Positions 31,391 through 39,960 of a stretch of 58,774 nt of DNA are shown piece after piece. The position numbers and the translations under genes are program-made. Origin of the DNA: Bradyrhizobium centrolobii (lineage in GTDB: Bacteria > Pseudomonadota > Alphaproteobacteria > Rhizobiales > Xanthobacteraceae); NCBI RefSeq assembly GCF_001641635.1, contig NZ_LUUB01000090.1, positions 1-58,774 of the forward strand. The letters are read 5' to 3'. Numbering within the stretch: the first letter of the stretch is position 1; each line of letters begins with the position of its first letter. The notes beneath the pieces are model-generated. The model had not been told where the DNA came from and made no database searches. It saw nothing but the letters and a program-made list of their open reading frames with translations.

Positions 31391-32160
31391 GTCAGCCCCG
31401 GGAAGGTGCGCTGCATCGACTGCAGCTCGCTGAGGAGATGGCCGAGATGCTCGCTGTGCCGACCCGCGCGGCCGCCCTGCTGCATCCAGTTGTTTTGCGG
31501 CAATGTGAGCGTCGCCTCGCTGATGACGCCGGTCACCGTCTTCAGCCAGCGATCTCGCAGGCTGGCCGGATCGACGGCGGCGCCGGCATCGATCAGGCCG
31601 CGCTCGCTGTCGTCGACGGCAAACATCTCGCCGGTGAAGGCCCAGAGGTGATCGACCGCCCCTTGCGCGCGGGCATGGCTCTCTTCCGTGCCGTCACCGA
31701 GCCGGATGATCCATTCCGAGGAATGGCGCAGATGATACGCACTCTCCTTCTCCGACTTGGCCGCAATCGCAGCCAGCGTCGCATCGCGCGAACCCATCAT
31801 CGCGCGCCAGTAAAGATCGGCAAAGGCGGAATAGAAGAACTGCCGCACCAGCGTCTGGGCGAAGTCGCCGTTCGGCTGCTCGACCAGCAGCAGGTTGCGG
31901 TACTGCCTGACGTCGCGCAGGTAGGCGAACTTGTCCTCGTCGTTGTCCCTACCTTCGACCTTGGCCGCGTAGCTGTAGAGCTCGCGCGCCTGGCCGATGA
32001 GATCGAGCGCAATGTTGGAGAGCGCCATGTCCTCTTCCAGCATCGGCGCATGCCCGCACCATTCCGGCAGCCGATGGCCGAGGATCAGCGCATCGTCGGC
32101 GCGGCGCAGTGTATAAAGCACCAGCGGCGTTTCGGAGATCTGGATGTTGGCGACGGGCAT
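31384..32160 (-). CDS. paaC: Phenylacetyl-CoA epoxidase structural subunit PaaC
   Basis: 258 residues from the ATG at 32160. It is a ferritin-like helical protein (EDMALSNIALDLIGQARELY, YHLRHSSEWIIRLGDGTEES) that forms the PaaAC heterodimer core; it lacks a working di-iron site in known members. Its start overlaps the paaB stop by one base (TGATG) and its stop overlaps the paaD start. Confidence 0.95.
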   Translation of the reverse strand: MPVANIQISETPLVLYTLRRADDALILGHRLPEWCGHAPMLEEDMALSNIALDLIGQARELYSYAAKVEGRDNDEDKFAYLRDVRQYRNLLLVEQPNGDFAQTLVRQFFYSAFADLYWRAMMGSRDATLAAIAAKSEKESAYHLRHSSEWIIRLGDGTEESHARAQGAVDHLWAFTGEMFAVDDSERGLIDAGAAVDPASLRDRWLKTVTGVISEATLTLPQNNWMQQGGRAGRHSEHLGHLLSELQSMQRTFPGLTW

Positions 32161-32447
32161 CACATGTGCCCCACCTCTTCAGGCACTTCGTAAAACGTCG
32201 GGTGCCGGTAGATCTTCGATTCCGCCGGCTCGAACATCATGCCCTTCTCGGCAGGATCGCTCGCGGTGATCGCGGTCGACGGCACGACCCAGATCGAGAG
32301 GCCCTCGCCGCGGCGAGTGTAGATATCGCGCGCGGCCTGCAAGGCCATGGTGGCGTCGCTCGCGTGCAGCGAGCCGACATGCTTGTGCGCGAGCCCGTTG
32401 CGGCTGCGAATGAAGACTTCCCACAGCGGCGTGTTCGGCGTGGCCAT
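32160..32447 (-). CDS. paaB: Phenylacetyl-CoA epoxidase subunit PaaB
   Basis: 95 residues from MATPNTPLWEVFIRSRNGLA, with GGGAG upstream; the frame is open further but overlaps paaA. PaaB bridges the complex. HKHVGSLHASDATMALQAAR is typical of the family. It lies 10 bp after paaA. Confidence 0.95.
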   Translation of the reverse strand: MATPNTPLWEVFIRSRNGLAHKHVGSLHASDATMALQAARDIYTRRGEGLSIWVVPSTAITASDPAEKGMMFEPAESKIYRHPTFYEVPEEVGHM

Positions 32448-32457
32448 CGTGATCTCC

Positions 32458-33450
32458 CTACTCCGCAGCTTGGGCGGTCTGACGATGCTGGCGCTTCGCG
32501 GCATAAGCGGCGGCAGCCTCGCGCACCCAGGCACCCTCGTCGTGCGCCTTGCGGCGCGCGGCGATGCGGTCGCGGTTGCACGGGCCGTTGCCGGCGAGCA
32601 CCTGCTTGAATTCGGTCCAGTCAATCTCGCTGTAGCGCCAGTGGCCGTCGGCGTCCTGGGTCATGCCGGGATCGGGAATCGTGAGGCCGAGATATTGCGC
32701 CTGCGGCACGGTGGCATCGACGAACTTCTGGCGCAGCTCGTCATTGGAGAAGCGCTTGATCTTCCACTTCGTCGAGGTGTCGCTATGCTGGCTGACGCCG
32801 TCCGGCGGGCCGAACATCATCAGCACCGGCCACCACCAGCGGTTCAGCGCGTCCTGCGCCATCGCCTTCTGCTCCTCGGAGCCGCGGCACAGCGTCAGCA
32901 TGATCTCGTAGCCCTGGCGCTGGTGGAAGGACTCTTCCTTGCAGACGCGGATCATCGCGCGCGCGTAAGGGCCATAGGAGCAGCGGCACAGCGGAATCTG
33001 GTTCATGATCGCGGCGCCGTCGACCAGCCAGCCAATGGTGCCGATGTCCGCCCAGGTCAGCGTCGGATAGTTGAAGATGGAGGAGTATTTCGCCTTGCCT
33101 GCGAGCATGGCGTCGACCAGTTCCTCGCGCGAGGACCCGAGCGTCTCCGCCGCGGCGTAGAGATAGAGCCCGTGGCCGCACTCGTCCTGCACTTTTGCCA
33201 GTAGCGCGGCCTTGCGGCGCAGTGTCGGTGCGCGGGTGATCCAGTTGCCTTCGGGCAGCATGCCGACGATTTCGGAATGGGCGTGCTGGGAGATCTGCCG
33301 GGTGAGCGTCTTGCGATAGGCCGCCGGCATCCAGTCGTTCGGCTCGATGCGCTCCTCGGCATCGACGCGAGCCTGGAATTGCGCAGCCCTTGCCGCGTCC
33401 TCAAGGCCGCGATCGTCGGCCTCGCCCGTGTTCAGCGCCTGCGTATACAT
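32458..33450 (-). CDS. paaA: Phenylacetyl-CoA 1,2-epoxidase oxygenase subunit PaaA
   Basis: 330 residues. It is the di-iron subunit that epoxidises the ring of phenylacetyl-CoA with O2. Iron-ligand segments are visible: LAKVQDECGHGLYLYAAAE and CKEESFHQRQGYEIM. The ATG at 33450 is preferred because GGGAGG lies six bases upstream; the ATG at 33456 would abut that site. First gene of the paaABCDE series and directly downstream of paaX on the same strand, with its own A/T-rich promoter region (33478-33531). Confidence 0.96.
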   Translation of the reverse strand: MYTQALNTGEADDRGLEDAARAAQFQARVDAEERIEPNDWMPAAYRKTLTRQISQHAHSEIVGMLPEGNWITRAPTLRRKAALLAKVQDECGHGLYLYAAAETLGSSREELVDAMLAGKAKYSSIFNYPTLTWADIGTIGWLVDGAAIMNQIPLCRCSYGPYARAMIRVCKEESFHQRQGYEIMLTLCRGSEEQKAMAQDALNRWWWPVLMMFGPPDGVSQHSDTSTKWKIKRFSNDELRQKFVDATVPQAQYLGLTIPDPGMTQDADGHWRYSEIDWTEFKQVLAGNGPCNRDRIAARRKAHDEGAWVREAAAAYAAKRQHRQTAQAAE

Positions 33451-33477
33451 GCGCATCCTCCCGTTTGATTGGGAGGC

Positions 33478-33531
33478 AATATATAACAAAAATCAGATCA
33501 TGCAAGATATTTCTGTAACATAAAAATCAGA
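33478..33531 (-). promoter_or_regulatory. paaA promoter with 10-bp direct repeats
   Basis: Read on the minus strand, TTGCAT (33500-33505) and TATATT (33478-33483) are spaced 16 bp, a good -35/-10 pair. The 10-mer TCTGATTTTT occurs twice, at 33522-33531 (overlapping the paaX stop) and at 33488-33497 (between the -35 and -10 boxes), 34 bp apart. They are candidate sites for PaaX or another repressor, because one copy lies in the RNA polymerase footprint. Confidence 0.55.
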
Positions 33532-34393
33532 CGCCGAACCGCAGCGCGAGCAGCTTCCGCGCGGCCGGGAGCGGCCCTTTCTCATTGGTTCCATGGCTAT
33601 CAAGCCATTGTTCAGACGGGAGGAGCAGCGCGCGGTAGATCTCGCCGCAGAGCTCGCGGGCGGCCCTGCCCGGCCAATCCGTCGGCAGCAGGCTGTCCGG
33701 CAGCAGCGGATCGCGCAGCACGACGCGGCGATAGTAGTGGATCAGCAGGATGCGCGCGGTGAAGGCGTCGGCATCGGACAAATCCGTGCCGCGGCGAAAC
33801 GCGGCGTGCAGCGGCTCGAACATCCTCATGAATTTGAGATAGGCGTCAGCCGTGCGATCGAGCGGCCAACTCGCGCTGAGCAATCGGCGTCCGCTGTCAT
33901 CCTCGGCGGAGACCTCGAGGCGAATGGCGCCGGTAGCTTCCTCAGGCACGGGCACGCCTGACGGAGCGACCCATACGCCCGGGAGCGGGCTGCCGAAGCC
34001 AGCATTGCGCAGCGCCTCGCGCGAGGCGTCGCGGTCTTCGCCATTGCCGATCAGCAGCAGCTCGAAGCGTCCGGTCCAGTCCGACGGCGGCGGATCGTAG
34101 ATGTGGCGCGTCGCGGCCTCAAAAGTCTGGCGGCCTTTTTCGGCGAGTCGATAGAAGCTGTTGCGGCCGACCTTTTCGCGCGTCAGCCAGCCGTCAGCCG
34201 CAAGCCGCGACATCGCGGTGCGCACTACGCCGCTGTCAATGTCGAGACCTTCGAAGAATTCGAGCAGCGTGCCGAGCCACACCGAGCCGCCGCGCGGCAC
34301 GATGGCGTCGCCGAACACGGTGATGACGATGGAGCCAGTGCGCGACGGCTCGCGCTTGAGCTGATCGATGATGCGGGAAAGCGGATGCGCCAT
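33527..34393 (-). CDS. paaX: PaaX-family transcriptional repressor
   Basis: 288 residues from MAHPLSRIIDQLKREP; an upstream in-frame codon at 34405 is possible. The N-terminal winged helix (VVRTAMSRLAADGWLTREKV, GRNSFYRLAEKG) and the PaaX central and C-terminal domains (RFELLLIGNGEDRDASREAL) are present. PaaX represses phenylacetate genes and is released by phenylacetyl-CoA. It lies immediately upstream of paaA on the same strand, with 76 bp between them that hold a promoter and direct repeats. Confidence 0.93.
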   Translation of the reverse strand: MAHPLSRIIDQLKREPSRTGSIVITVFGDAIVPRGGSVWLGTLLEFFEGLDIDSGVVRTAMSRLAADGWLTREKVGRNSFYRLAEKGRQTFEAATRHIYDPPPSDWTGRFELLLIGNGEDRDASREALRNAGFGSPLPGVWVAPSGVPVPEEATGAIRLEVSAEDDSGRRLLSASWPLDRTADAYLKFMRMFEPLHAAFRRGTDLSDADAFTARILLIHYYRRVVLRDPLLPDSLLPTDWPGRAARELCGEIYRALLLPSEQWLDSHGTNEKGPLPAARKLLALRFGV

Positions 34394-34454
34394 GGGGCAT
34401 GGCATAGCGCGTTTGGTGCGGGCGGGACAATGGACGGGCGACGCGGCCTATTCG

Positions 34455-34610
34455 CCCTCTCCCCGTTCTTACGAGGTCGCGACGAGCTTCGCTCGCGCTG
34501 AGAGGGTTGGGGTGAGGGGCTGCATCCGCAAATTTGGTGACAGACGGACTCCCCCTCACCCGGATTGCATCTTCGATGCAATCCGGCCTCTTCCCGCAAG
34601 CGGGGAGAGG
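34455..34610. repeat. Compound intergenic repeat (CCCTCTCCCCG ... GGGGAGAGG)
   Basis: The left end CCCTCTCCCCGTTCTTACGA pairs with the right end GCAAGCGGGGAGAGG. Inside are GGGTGAGGGG and CCCCTCACCC as a second nested pair, and the hairpin GGATTGCATC / GATGCAATCC. It is a dispersed palindromic type I know from Bradyrhizobium genomes. It separates the paaX promoter region from the esterase gene. Confidence 0.75.
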
Positions 34611-34622
34611 CGAAGAAAGCAA

Positions 34623-35393
34623 TCACCGATGCGGATCGGGATAGGCCAGGCTGCGCCAGCCGCTGCGGTCGAACGGTTGCCACCCGCCTTCCTTCTGCGC
34701 GAGGCGATCGGCCACCGCGTAGACGACGGCGGGATGGTGACCCATGCCGCAATGGCTGCTCTCGACCTCGATGCTCTCGGTCTGCGCAGACGACTTCTCC
34801 ATGCAGCCCTGCCAGGCGCAGACGCCGTCGGTGCGACTGAAGATGGCGGTGGTCGGCACCGGCGGCGGGACGGCGAGTTCGCCGCCGAAGCGCGGGTCGA
34901 CTTCGTCGGCCTTGCGGCCGCTCGCCCATTCGTAGACGCGCCAGGCATTGGTCGAACGTGGATCGCCCGCGAACGGGCTGCCGAGCGTGATCACCTGGCG
35001 CACGCGTTCCGGCATCATCTTGGCAAGTTGCCGCGCATAGAGGCCGCCGAGGCTCCAGCCGACCAGGCTGATCTTGCGGCCGTGGGTGTCGCTCAGCTCC
35101 TCGACGAGATCGACCATGGCATGCTGCACGCCGGGACGCAGGCCGTAGTTACGACCCTGGCGCCAGCCGCTGACGGCATAGCCCTTGCTCTTCAGGAAGG
35201 CGCGCAGCGGGCGCGTCGAGACGTCGGATGCAACCAGGCCCGGCAGCACCAGCACCGGATGGCCGTCACCGCGCGGCGCGAGGCTGAGCAGCGGCAGCGC
35301 GCCGAGGAATGCGCCGAGCTCGTGGATCGCACGTCCCTCCAGAAACATCAGGGTGCGGGACGGCGGGCGCAGCGTCTGGGCAGTAGCGGTCAT
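34623..35393 (-). CDS. Alpha/beta hydrolase (esterase/lipase), paralogue of 48190-49002
   Basis: 256 residues from MTATAQTLRPPSRTLMFLEG with AGGGGA upstream; the frame is open for about 190 further codons that are not protein-like. Nucleophile Ser114 lies in VGWSLGGLYARQL, and the probable His in SSHCGMGHHPAV. APRGDGHPVLVLPG and TLGSPFAGDPRSTNAWR are shared almost word for word with the second esterase at 48190-49002. No signal peptide is clear. The neighbours are storage-polymer and neutral-lipid genes, so an intracellular ester hydrolase or depolymerase role is plausible but unproven. Confidence 0.88.
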   Translation of the reverse strand: MTATAQTLRPPSRTLMFLEGRAIHELGAFLGALPLLSLAPRGDGHPVLVLPGLVASDVSTRPLRAFLKSKGYAVSGWRQGRNYGLRPGVQHAMVDLVEELSDTHGRKISLVGWSLGGLYARQLAKMMPERVRQVITLGSPFAGDPRSTNAWRVYEWASGRKADEVDPRFGGELAVPPPVPTTAIFSRTDGVCAWQGCMEKSSAQTESIEVESSHCGMGHHPAVVYAVADRLAQKEGGWQPFDRSGWRSLAYPDPHR

Positions 35394-35596
35394 CAATGTT
35401 TCCCCTGGCAAGAATCCTTGGAAGGAACGCCTGCCGACACGCCGGCAAAATGGACGTGAATTCCAGTACGCCGGCTTCTTGAACGTTCCGCAGCGCAACA
35501 TGAACCAGCTAGGCGGCCGGTTCCTGACATTCAAGCGGGAGAGGCGGCAGGCGACAATAGGTCCGCGCGTTAATGCTAACGGGCGTGACGCGAAAG

Positions 35597-36883
35597 TCAC
35601 AACAATCGCAGCAGGAATTCCGCGGTGTAGAGGGCGAGCCCGGCGAGGCCGCCGATCAGCGAGCCGTTGAAGCGGATGTATTGCAGGTCGCGGCCAATGT
35701 TGATTTCGATCAGCGAAATCAGCTGCGTCATATTCCACGCCTTGACCTGGTCGGAGATGAAGGTCGAGACGCCGCTCTTCTGGTCGGCGACGAAGCTGCG
35801 CAGCACCGTCACCAGGCCCTTGTTGATCTCGGCGCGCAGCTCGGAATCGCCGGCAAGCGCTTCGCCGGCGGCGACGAACATGCCGGCGAGATGGTGCTGA
35901 AGCACCTGTGTCTCGCCGCTCGCGCTGCGCTCGATGAAGGCGCGCGTGTTGGCCCACACCGTGCGCGCGAGGTCGGCGAGCTCGGGGCGCGCCAGCAGAT
36001 CGCGTTTCAGCCCGTCGATGCGATCGATATAGGTCTGGTCGGTGCCGAGTCGATCGACGAAGGTCAGCACCATCCGGTTGAACTCGCCGCGGAACGGATG
36101 TTTGGGATCGCTGCGCACCTCGTTGAAGAAGGCGGTCGCAGACGCCACAATCTTGTTCACCAGGAACTTGTCGGCGCGATAGAGCCTGAGCAGGGTCGGC
36201 AGCTCCGCGCGCACCTTCTCGCGGATCATCGCCATGGTCTCCTTCTGCGTCAGCGTATCGTGCATCACGCGCAGGAGATCGTCGAACAGCACCTGGTGTC
36301 GTCCCTCCGCGACAAAGCCGCGCAGCGTGCCGGCGGCAAGTGGCGCGAGGTCGATCGCCTGCAATTGCGAGGACAAGCGGCGGATGATGAAGGTCATCAG
36401 ACCGGAGCTTTCCGTCGCCGAGAAGGCCTCTGGCAACAGGCGCAGCGCAAAGCGTGCGAGATCGTCGCTGCGCTTGCGGTCGCGCAGCCAGTCCGCGACG
36501 AAGGAGCCGAAATCAATCTCCTTCAGCTTGGCCTCGACCGGACCAGCCTCGAGGAAATGCACCTGGATGAATTCGCCGAGCTTGTCGGCGATGCGGGCCT
36601 GGTTGCTCTGGATGATCGCGGTGTGCGGGATCGGCAGGCCGAGCGGCCGCTTGAACAGCGCGACCACGGCATACCAGTCGGCAAGCCCGCCGATTGTCGC
36701 GGCTTCCGCGAACGCGGCGATGAAGCCGAACACCGGATGCACGTTCAATAGCGACTTTGCGGCCACGAACAAGAGAAGCGTCGAGGCCAGCACCAGCGTC
36801 GCCAGCGCCTTGACGCGGCGCAGCTCAGCCGCGCGTTCGGCATCGCCCGGGGCATCGAAGGAAAAGGTGCCGACTGTCTTCAT
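35597..36883 (-). CDS. DUF445 family membrane-anchored protein
   Basis: 428 residues from MKTVGTFSFDAPGDAERAAE. A hydrophobic N-terminal segment (KALATLVLASTLLLFVAAKS, then GFIAAFAEAATIGGLADWYA) precedes a long helical region with WLRDRKRSDDLARFALRL and repeated helix-rich segments. A C-terminal membrane segment (GSLIGGLAGLALYTAEFLL) ends it. This layout, with GGLADWYAVVALFKRPLGLP, is DUF445 (YjiN-like). Function is unknown. The gap of about 200 bp to the esterase holds nothing recognisable. Confidence 0.9.
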   Translation of the reverse strand: MKTVGTFSFDAPGDAERAAELRRVKALATLVLASTLLLFVAAKSLLNVHPVFGFIAAFAEAATIGGLADWYAVVALFKRPLGLPIPHTAIIQSNQARIADKLGEFIQVHFLEAGPVEAKLKEIDFGSFVADWLRDRKRSDDLARFALRLLPEAFSATESSGLMTFIIRRLSSQLQAIDLAPLAAGTLRGFVAEGRHQVLFDDLLRVMHDTLTQKETMAMIREKVRAELPTLLRLYRADKFLVNKIVASATAFFNEVRSDPKHPFRGEFNRMVLTFVDRLGTDQTYIDRIDGLKRDLLARPELADLARTVWANTRAFIERSASGETQVLQHHLAGMFVAAGEALAGDSELRAEINKGLVTVLRSFVADQKSGVSTFISDQVKAWNMTQLISLIEINIGRDLQYIRFNGSLIGGLAGLALYTAEFLLRLL

Positions 36884-36898
36884 TGTGACACCACAGTA

Positions 36899-36981
36899 CC
36901 CGTCATTGCGAGCGAAGCGAAGCAATCCAGAATCGTTCCGCGGAAAGGCCCTGGATTGCTTCGTCGCTTCGCAGTGACGGG
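36899..36981. repeat. Palindromic intergenic repeat (CCCGTCATTGCGAGCGAAGC type)
   Basis: The left arm CCCGTCATTGCGAGCGAAGC and the right arm GCTTCGCAGTGACGGG are near-complements, with GCAATCCAG / CTGGATTGC as inner arms. It is the same family as the copy at 30804-30865, lying just upstream of the DUF445 gene and beside the phasin terminator. Confidence 0.85.
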
Positions 36982-36992
36982 AGCGGCAAAAA

Positions 36993-37014
36993 AAGGCCCG
37001 CCGAAGCGGGCCTT
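36993..37014 (-). terminator. Intrinsic terminator of the phasin gene
   Basis: On the minus strand the stem AAGGCCCGC / GCGGGCCTT with a TTCG loop is followed by a run of T. It lies about 30 bp after the phasin stop codon. The plus strand also has a short A/T tail, so it may work both ways. Confidence 0.9.
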
Positions 37015-37045
37015 AAAAATTCAGTTTCTCAACTCAATGCACAAA

Positions 37046-37501
37046 TCACGCGGTCTTGGTGTAGACCTTGGCGAAATTGTCCTGCGCGGCCTTCGCGCCG
37101 TTGGCGGCGAGCTTGCCGAGATAGTCGGAGGTCGCCTTGGCGCGCGAGACGAGCACTTCGCCGCGGGCACGGAGCAGACCGGACTGGATCTCGACGGCTT
37201 CGCTGATCGACTTGGCCGACGCGAGCTTGTCGATGCCGGAGAAGAACGCCTCGGCGTCCTCATAGATGGCCTGCTGAATGTTGCGGCTGATCTTGCCGGC
37301 CTCGGTGACGGATTCGGTCACCGCGTTCTCGATGGCGGCGGTCACCCGCTCGGAGCCAGCGAAAACCTCGGCAGCACGGTCCTTGGCAGTGTTGGCAGTC
37401 TTCTTGACGAACTCGCGGGCAGCCTCAGGAACTTCCAGGTTCTGGATGTTCTTGAACGCGTCCTTGAAGCCCTCGAAAGCGGCGTTCGTTTCAGTGGTCA
37501 T
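37046..37501 (-). CDS. Phasin family protein (PHA granule-associated)
   Basis: 151 residues, almost wholly amphipathic helix with alanine-rich heptads (FKDAFKNIQNLEVPEAAREF, EAVEIQSGLLRARGEVLVSR, KATSDYLGKLA). Phasins coat polyhydroxyalkanoate granules. It is monocistronic with its own terminator, as expected for an abundant protein. A PHA synthase pair lies 0.8-2.3 kb upstream on the same strand. Confidence 0.92.
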   Translation of the reverse strand: MTTETNAAFEGFKDAFKNIQNLEVPEAAREFVKKTANTAKDRAAEVFAGSERVTAAIENAVTESVTEAGKISRNIQQAIYEDAEAFFSGIDKLASAKSISEAVEIQSGLLRARGEVLVSRAKATSDYLGKLAANGAKAAQDNFAKVYTKTA

Positions 37502-37702
37502 GGGGTCTCTCCATCCTCAATTGTCTGAGCTATGGGCTCACCCCGTCCGGATTGGCCCGGGGCACGGCTTATATGGCATAGTTAATTGTGCGATGCAATA
37601 TTCATATTGCAGTGCGATATCACGAAATCATGAGCAGCCTTAATGGGAGGCATCGTGATGCTTCCCCAGCCATTTCCGGGAACCAGTGCCGGAGGCAGTC
37701 TG

Positions 37703-37765
37703 GTGCTGGTCGGCGCTCTCTTAGTGCTGGACGGCACTCTGTTAGTGCTGGACGGCGCCTGGCAG
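37703..37765. repeat. Three 21-bp tandem units at the 3' end of the GNAT gene
   Basis: GTGCTGGTCGGCGCTCTCTT, GTGCTGGACGGCACTCTGTT and GTGCTGGACGGCGCCTGGCA start consecutive 21-bp units at 37703, 37724 and 37745. The last unit codes for the C-terminus of the acetyltransferase, and its stop lies at the unit boundary. The array is therefore a partial duplication of the gene's tail into the downstream gap. Confidence 0.7.
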
Positions 37766-38335
37766 CCCGTAGGCCTCCATCTGTGCCTGAACCTGCGCGA
37801 TGTTGTGCCCGAGCACGACGATATCATGGGTCTTGCCGTCGACGTCGCGGACATGGTCGCGCAGCAACGCCTCAGCCTTGAAGCCGAGGCTTTCGAACAG
37901 CGCGATCGCCGCCTGCTGGTCGACCGTCATCTGGACGGAAAGCTTCTCGAGGCCGGCGCCGAGCGCGAGCGCAAAGGTCTCCTGCGAGAGCGCCCGACCG
38001 ACCCCCTTCCCGCGCACGTCGAGCGAGACCACCATGCGGATCTCTCCGACATGGGGCGACCAGGAGTGCGGATCGCGCACCAGGGTGCCGCAGCCGACGA
38101 CCTTGCCGTCCTTCACTGCGAGCAGGCTCGTGATCGCGCCACGCTCGATCTCCTTGACCCAGGCCGAGAGCACCTTCGGCTCGCTGATGTTGCGCGGCAG
38201 GAACAACAGGTCATGCGTCGGCAACGCCTTTCCGAAGGCGAGCACCGCAGGCGCGTCCGCCCGCGACATTAGGCGGAACTCAATATCGCCGGCATCCGTC
38301 TTGACGTGACGCGGATAGGAACGCTGCTCACTCAT
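37742..38335 (-). CDS. GNAT family acetyltransferase coupled to PHA synthase
   Basis: 197 residues from MSEQRSYPRHVKTDAGDIEF. The acetyl-CoA-binding motif A is seen as VSLDVRGKGVGRALSQETFA, with ALFESLGFKAEALLRDHV after it. GNAT enzymes acetylate amines or protein N-termini. Its ATG overlaps the stop of the phaC-like gene by four bases (ATGA), so it is translated as part of the phaE-phaC unit. The substrate is unknown. The 240 bp between it and the phasin start hold a short tandem array and no other gene. Confidence 0.88.
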   Translation of the reverse strand: MSEQRSYPRHVKTDAGDIEFRLMSRADAPAVLAFGKALPTHDLLFLPRNISEPKVLSAWVKEIERGAITSLLAVKDGKVVGCGTLVRDPHSWSPHVGEIRMVVSLDVRGKGVGRALSQETFALALGAGLEKLSVQMTVDQQAAIALFESLGFKAEALLRDHVRDVDGKTHDIVVLGHNIAQVQAQMEAYGLPGAVQH

Positions 38336-39414
38336 GTCGATCTCTTCCCCAGCCAGGAGTCCAGTTTCGGCCACAGCCGCTTGACCGCATTGGCGCCGGC
38401 GACGAGGGAGACGTGACCGCCCTTCAGCATCACCTCCTCCTTGTCCTCGGATCCGATTTTCTCGATCAGGTGCTTTGCGGCGTCATAGGGCACGATGTGG
38501 TCATACTCGGCGACCGCATGCAGGATCGGCACCTTGATGTTCTCCAGCTTCGCCGCGCGACCGCCGACCGACATGGTGTCGTTGAACAGCCTGTTGTCCC
38601 ACATCAGGTCCTTGGTGATGGCGCGGAAATATTCGCCGGCCAGCGGCAGCGTGTCGGTCGCCCAGCGGTCGAACATCCGGTAGGACTTCACGAATTCGTC
38701 GTTCCAGATGTTTTCCCAGAGCTGGATCTGGCTCACGGTACGCGAGGCCGGGCGCAGCATCTCGAACGACGACAGGATCATCTCCGGCGGCACGTTGCCG
38801 ACGCTGTCGACGAGGCGATCGACATCGAAATAGCGGCGGTCGGCGAAGTTGGAGAACAGCTTCATCTCGCGGAAATCTATCGGCGTCGTAAAGCAGATCA
38901 GGTTCTTCATCGGCCCGTCATTGACGATCGAGCCGTAGAGCAGCGACAGCACTGCACCGAAGCAATAGCCGACGACGGAAACGTCCTTTTCGCCCGAATC
39001 CAGCTGCACGCGGCGAACGCAATCCGGGATGAAATCGAGGACATAGTCCTCCATCCGAAGGTTCTTCTCCTCCGGCCGCGGCGCGGTCCAGTCCAGCATG
39101 TAGACATCGTAGCCGCGCTTGAGCAGGAACTCGATGAAACTCTGGCCCGGCACGAGGTCGAGGATGTAGCCGCGGTTGGTGGTCGCCATCACGATCAGCA
39201 CAGGCACGCGGTAGATCTCGTCCGACATCGGACGATAGTGATAGAGGCTCATCGTGCCGCGCGAATGCAGCACGTCCTTCGGCGTCGAGCCGAGCGTCGG
39301 ACCGGAGGTCGAGAAATATTCGACGCCCTTGATGCTGCGCATGATGGCGCGCTGCACCTCGGACTGGATGCGCTCCGGGATCTCTGCAAAATCAGGTCCC
39401 GTCGGCGCGTTCAT
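38332..39414 (-). CDS. phaC: Class III-type polyhydroxyalkanoate synthase subunit PhaC
   Basis: 360 residues, the size of class III PhaC rather than the roughly 600 of class I. The synthase box is GYCFGAV with Cys151, completed by Asp305 in AEYDHIVPYD and His334 in GGHVSLVAG. It polymerises hydroxyacyl-CoA at the granule surface. A short PhaE-like protein is encoded upstream with an ATGA overlap and an acetyltransferase downstream with another, giving three coupled genes. Bradyrhizobium genomes usually carry several phaC genes, so this may not be the main synthase. Confidence 0.92.
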   Translation of the reverse strand: MNAPTGPDFAEIPERIQSEVQRAIMRSIKGVEYFSTSGPTLGSTPKDVLHSRGTMSLYHYRPMSDEIYRVPVLIVMATTNRGYILDLVPGQSFIEFLLKRGYDVYMLDWTAPRPEEKNLRMEDYVLDFIPDCVRRVQLDSGEKDVSVVGYCFGAVLSLLYGSIVNDGPMKNLICFTTPIDFREMKLFSNFADRRYFDVDRLVDSVGNVPPEMILSSFEMLRPASRTVSQIQLWENIWNDEFVKSYRMFDRWATDTLPLAGEYFRAITKDLMWDNRLFNDTMSVGGRAAKLENIKVPILHAVAEYDHIVPYDAAKHLIEKIGSEDKEEVMLKGGHVSLVAGANAVKRLWPKLDSWLGKRST

Positions 39415-39791
39415 TTTTGCCCTCCGCCTTCAGAGGGCGGACGCTTGGTCCGCGGCGGTCGCGGCGCGGCACCGATCTGCGAGCCGCTCGAAGCGGCCGA
39501 CATCTGGCTCAGCATCGACTTGATCTCGCCGAGCTGCCCTTCGATGGATTGCAGGCGCTCAGCGATGCCGGTCATCTGCTCGCGGCTCGGCAGGTTCATC
39601 GAGAGAAGGTATTTCTCCATGAGATCGCCGAACTGCTTCTGAGCACCTGCAGCAACACCGCCGGCCCGGTTCATGGCCTGCGAGAATTCGGGTGTCTCCA
39701 TCGCCTTGGTGGCAAACGAGTTGAAGCCTTTCTCCATCTCGCCAATCATCTTTTGCCACAAGGCGACCGGATCGTTGATCTTGTCGGTCAT
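39411..39791 (-). CDS. phaE: Short PhaE-like PHA synthase subunit
   Basis: 126 residues from MTDKINDPVALWQKMIGEME. Helical, with MNRAGGVAAGAQKQFGDLME and a coiled-coil region MTGIAERLQSIEGQLGEIKS, then a Pro/Arg-rich tail. Class III PhaE proteins are usually near 350 residues, so this is a much shorter version, closer in size to PhaR. The identity rests on the helical pattern and on the ATGA coupling to a class III PhaC. Confidence 0.7.
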   Translation of the reverse strand: MTDKINDPVALWQKMIGEMEKGFNSFATKAMETPEFSQAMNRAGGVAAGAQKQFGDLMEKYLLSMNLPSREQMTGIAERLQSIEGQLGEIKSMLSQMSAASSGSQIGAAPRPPRTKRPPSEGGGQK

Positions 39792-39960
39792 CGGCGTCCT
39801 CCAGGTCACGAGGGCTTTTGCGCCCTTCTTTTCCCGCCATACCACACCGTTGCGACGAGCCGGTCAACGGGTAAGCGGCGACCTGGTGTCGCGCGCACGG
39901 CTTCTTTGCAGCGACGAACCGTGCGATACAACGCTTGCTCACAGCAAGAGGAACACGCCC

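Noticed and set aside
37703..37765. CRISPR-like array
   Set aside because: Only three contiguous 21-bp units, no spacers and no cas genes; part of it codes for the acetyltransferase.
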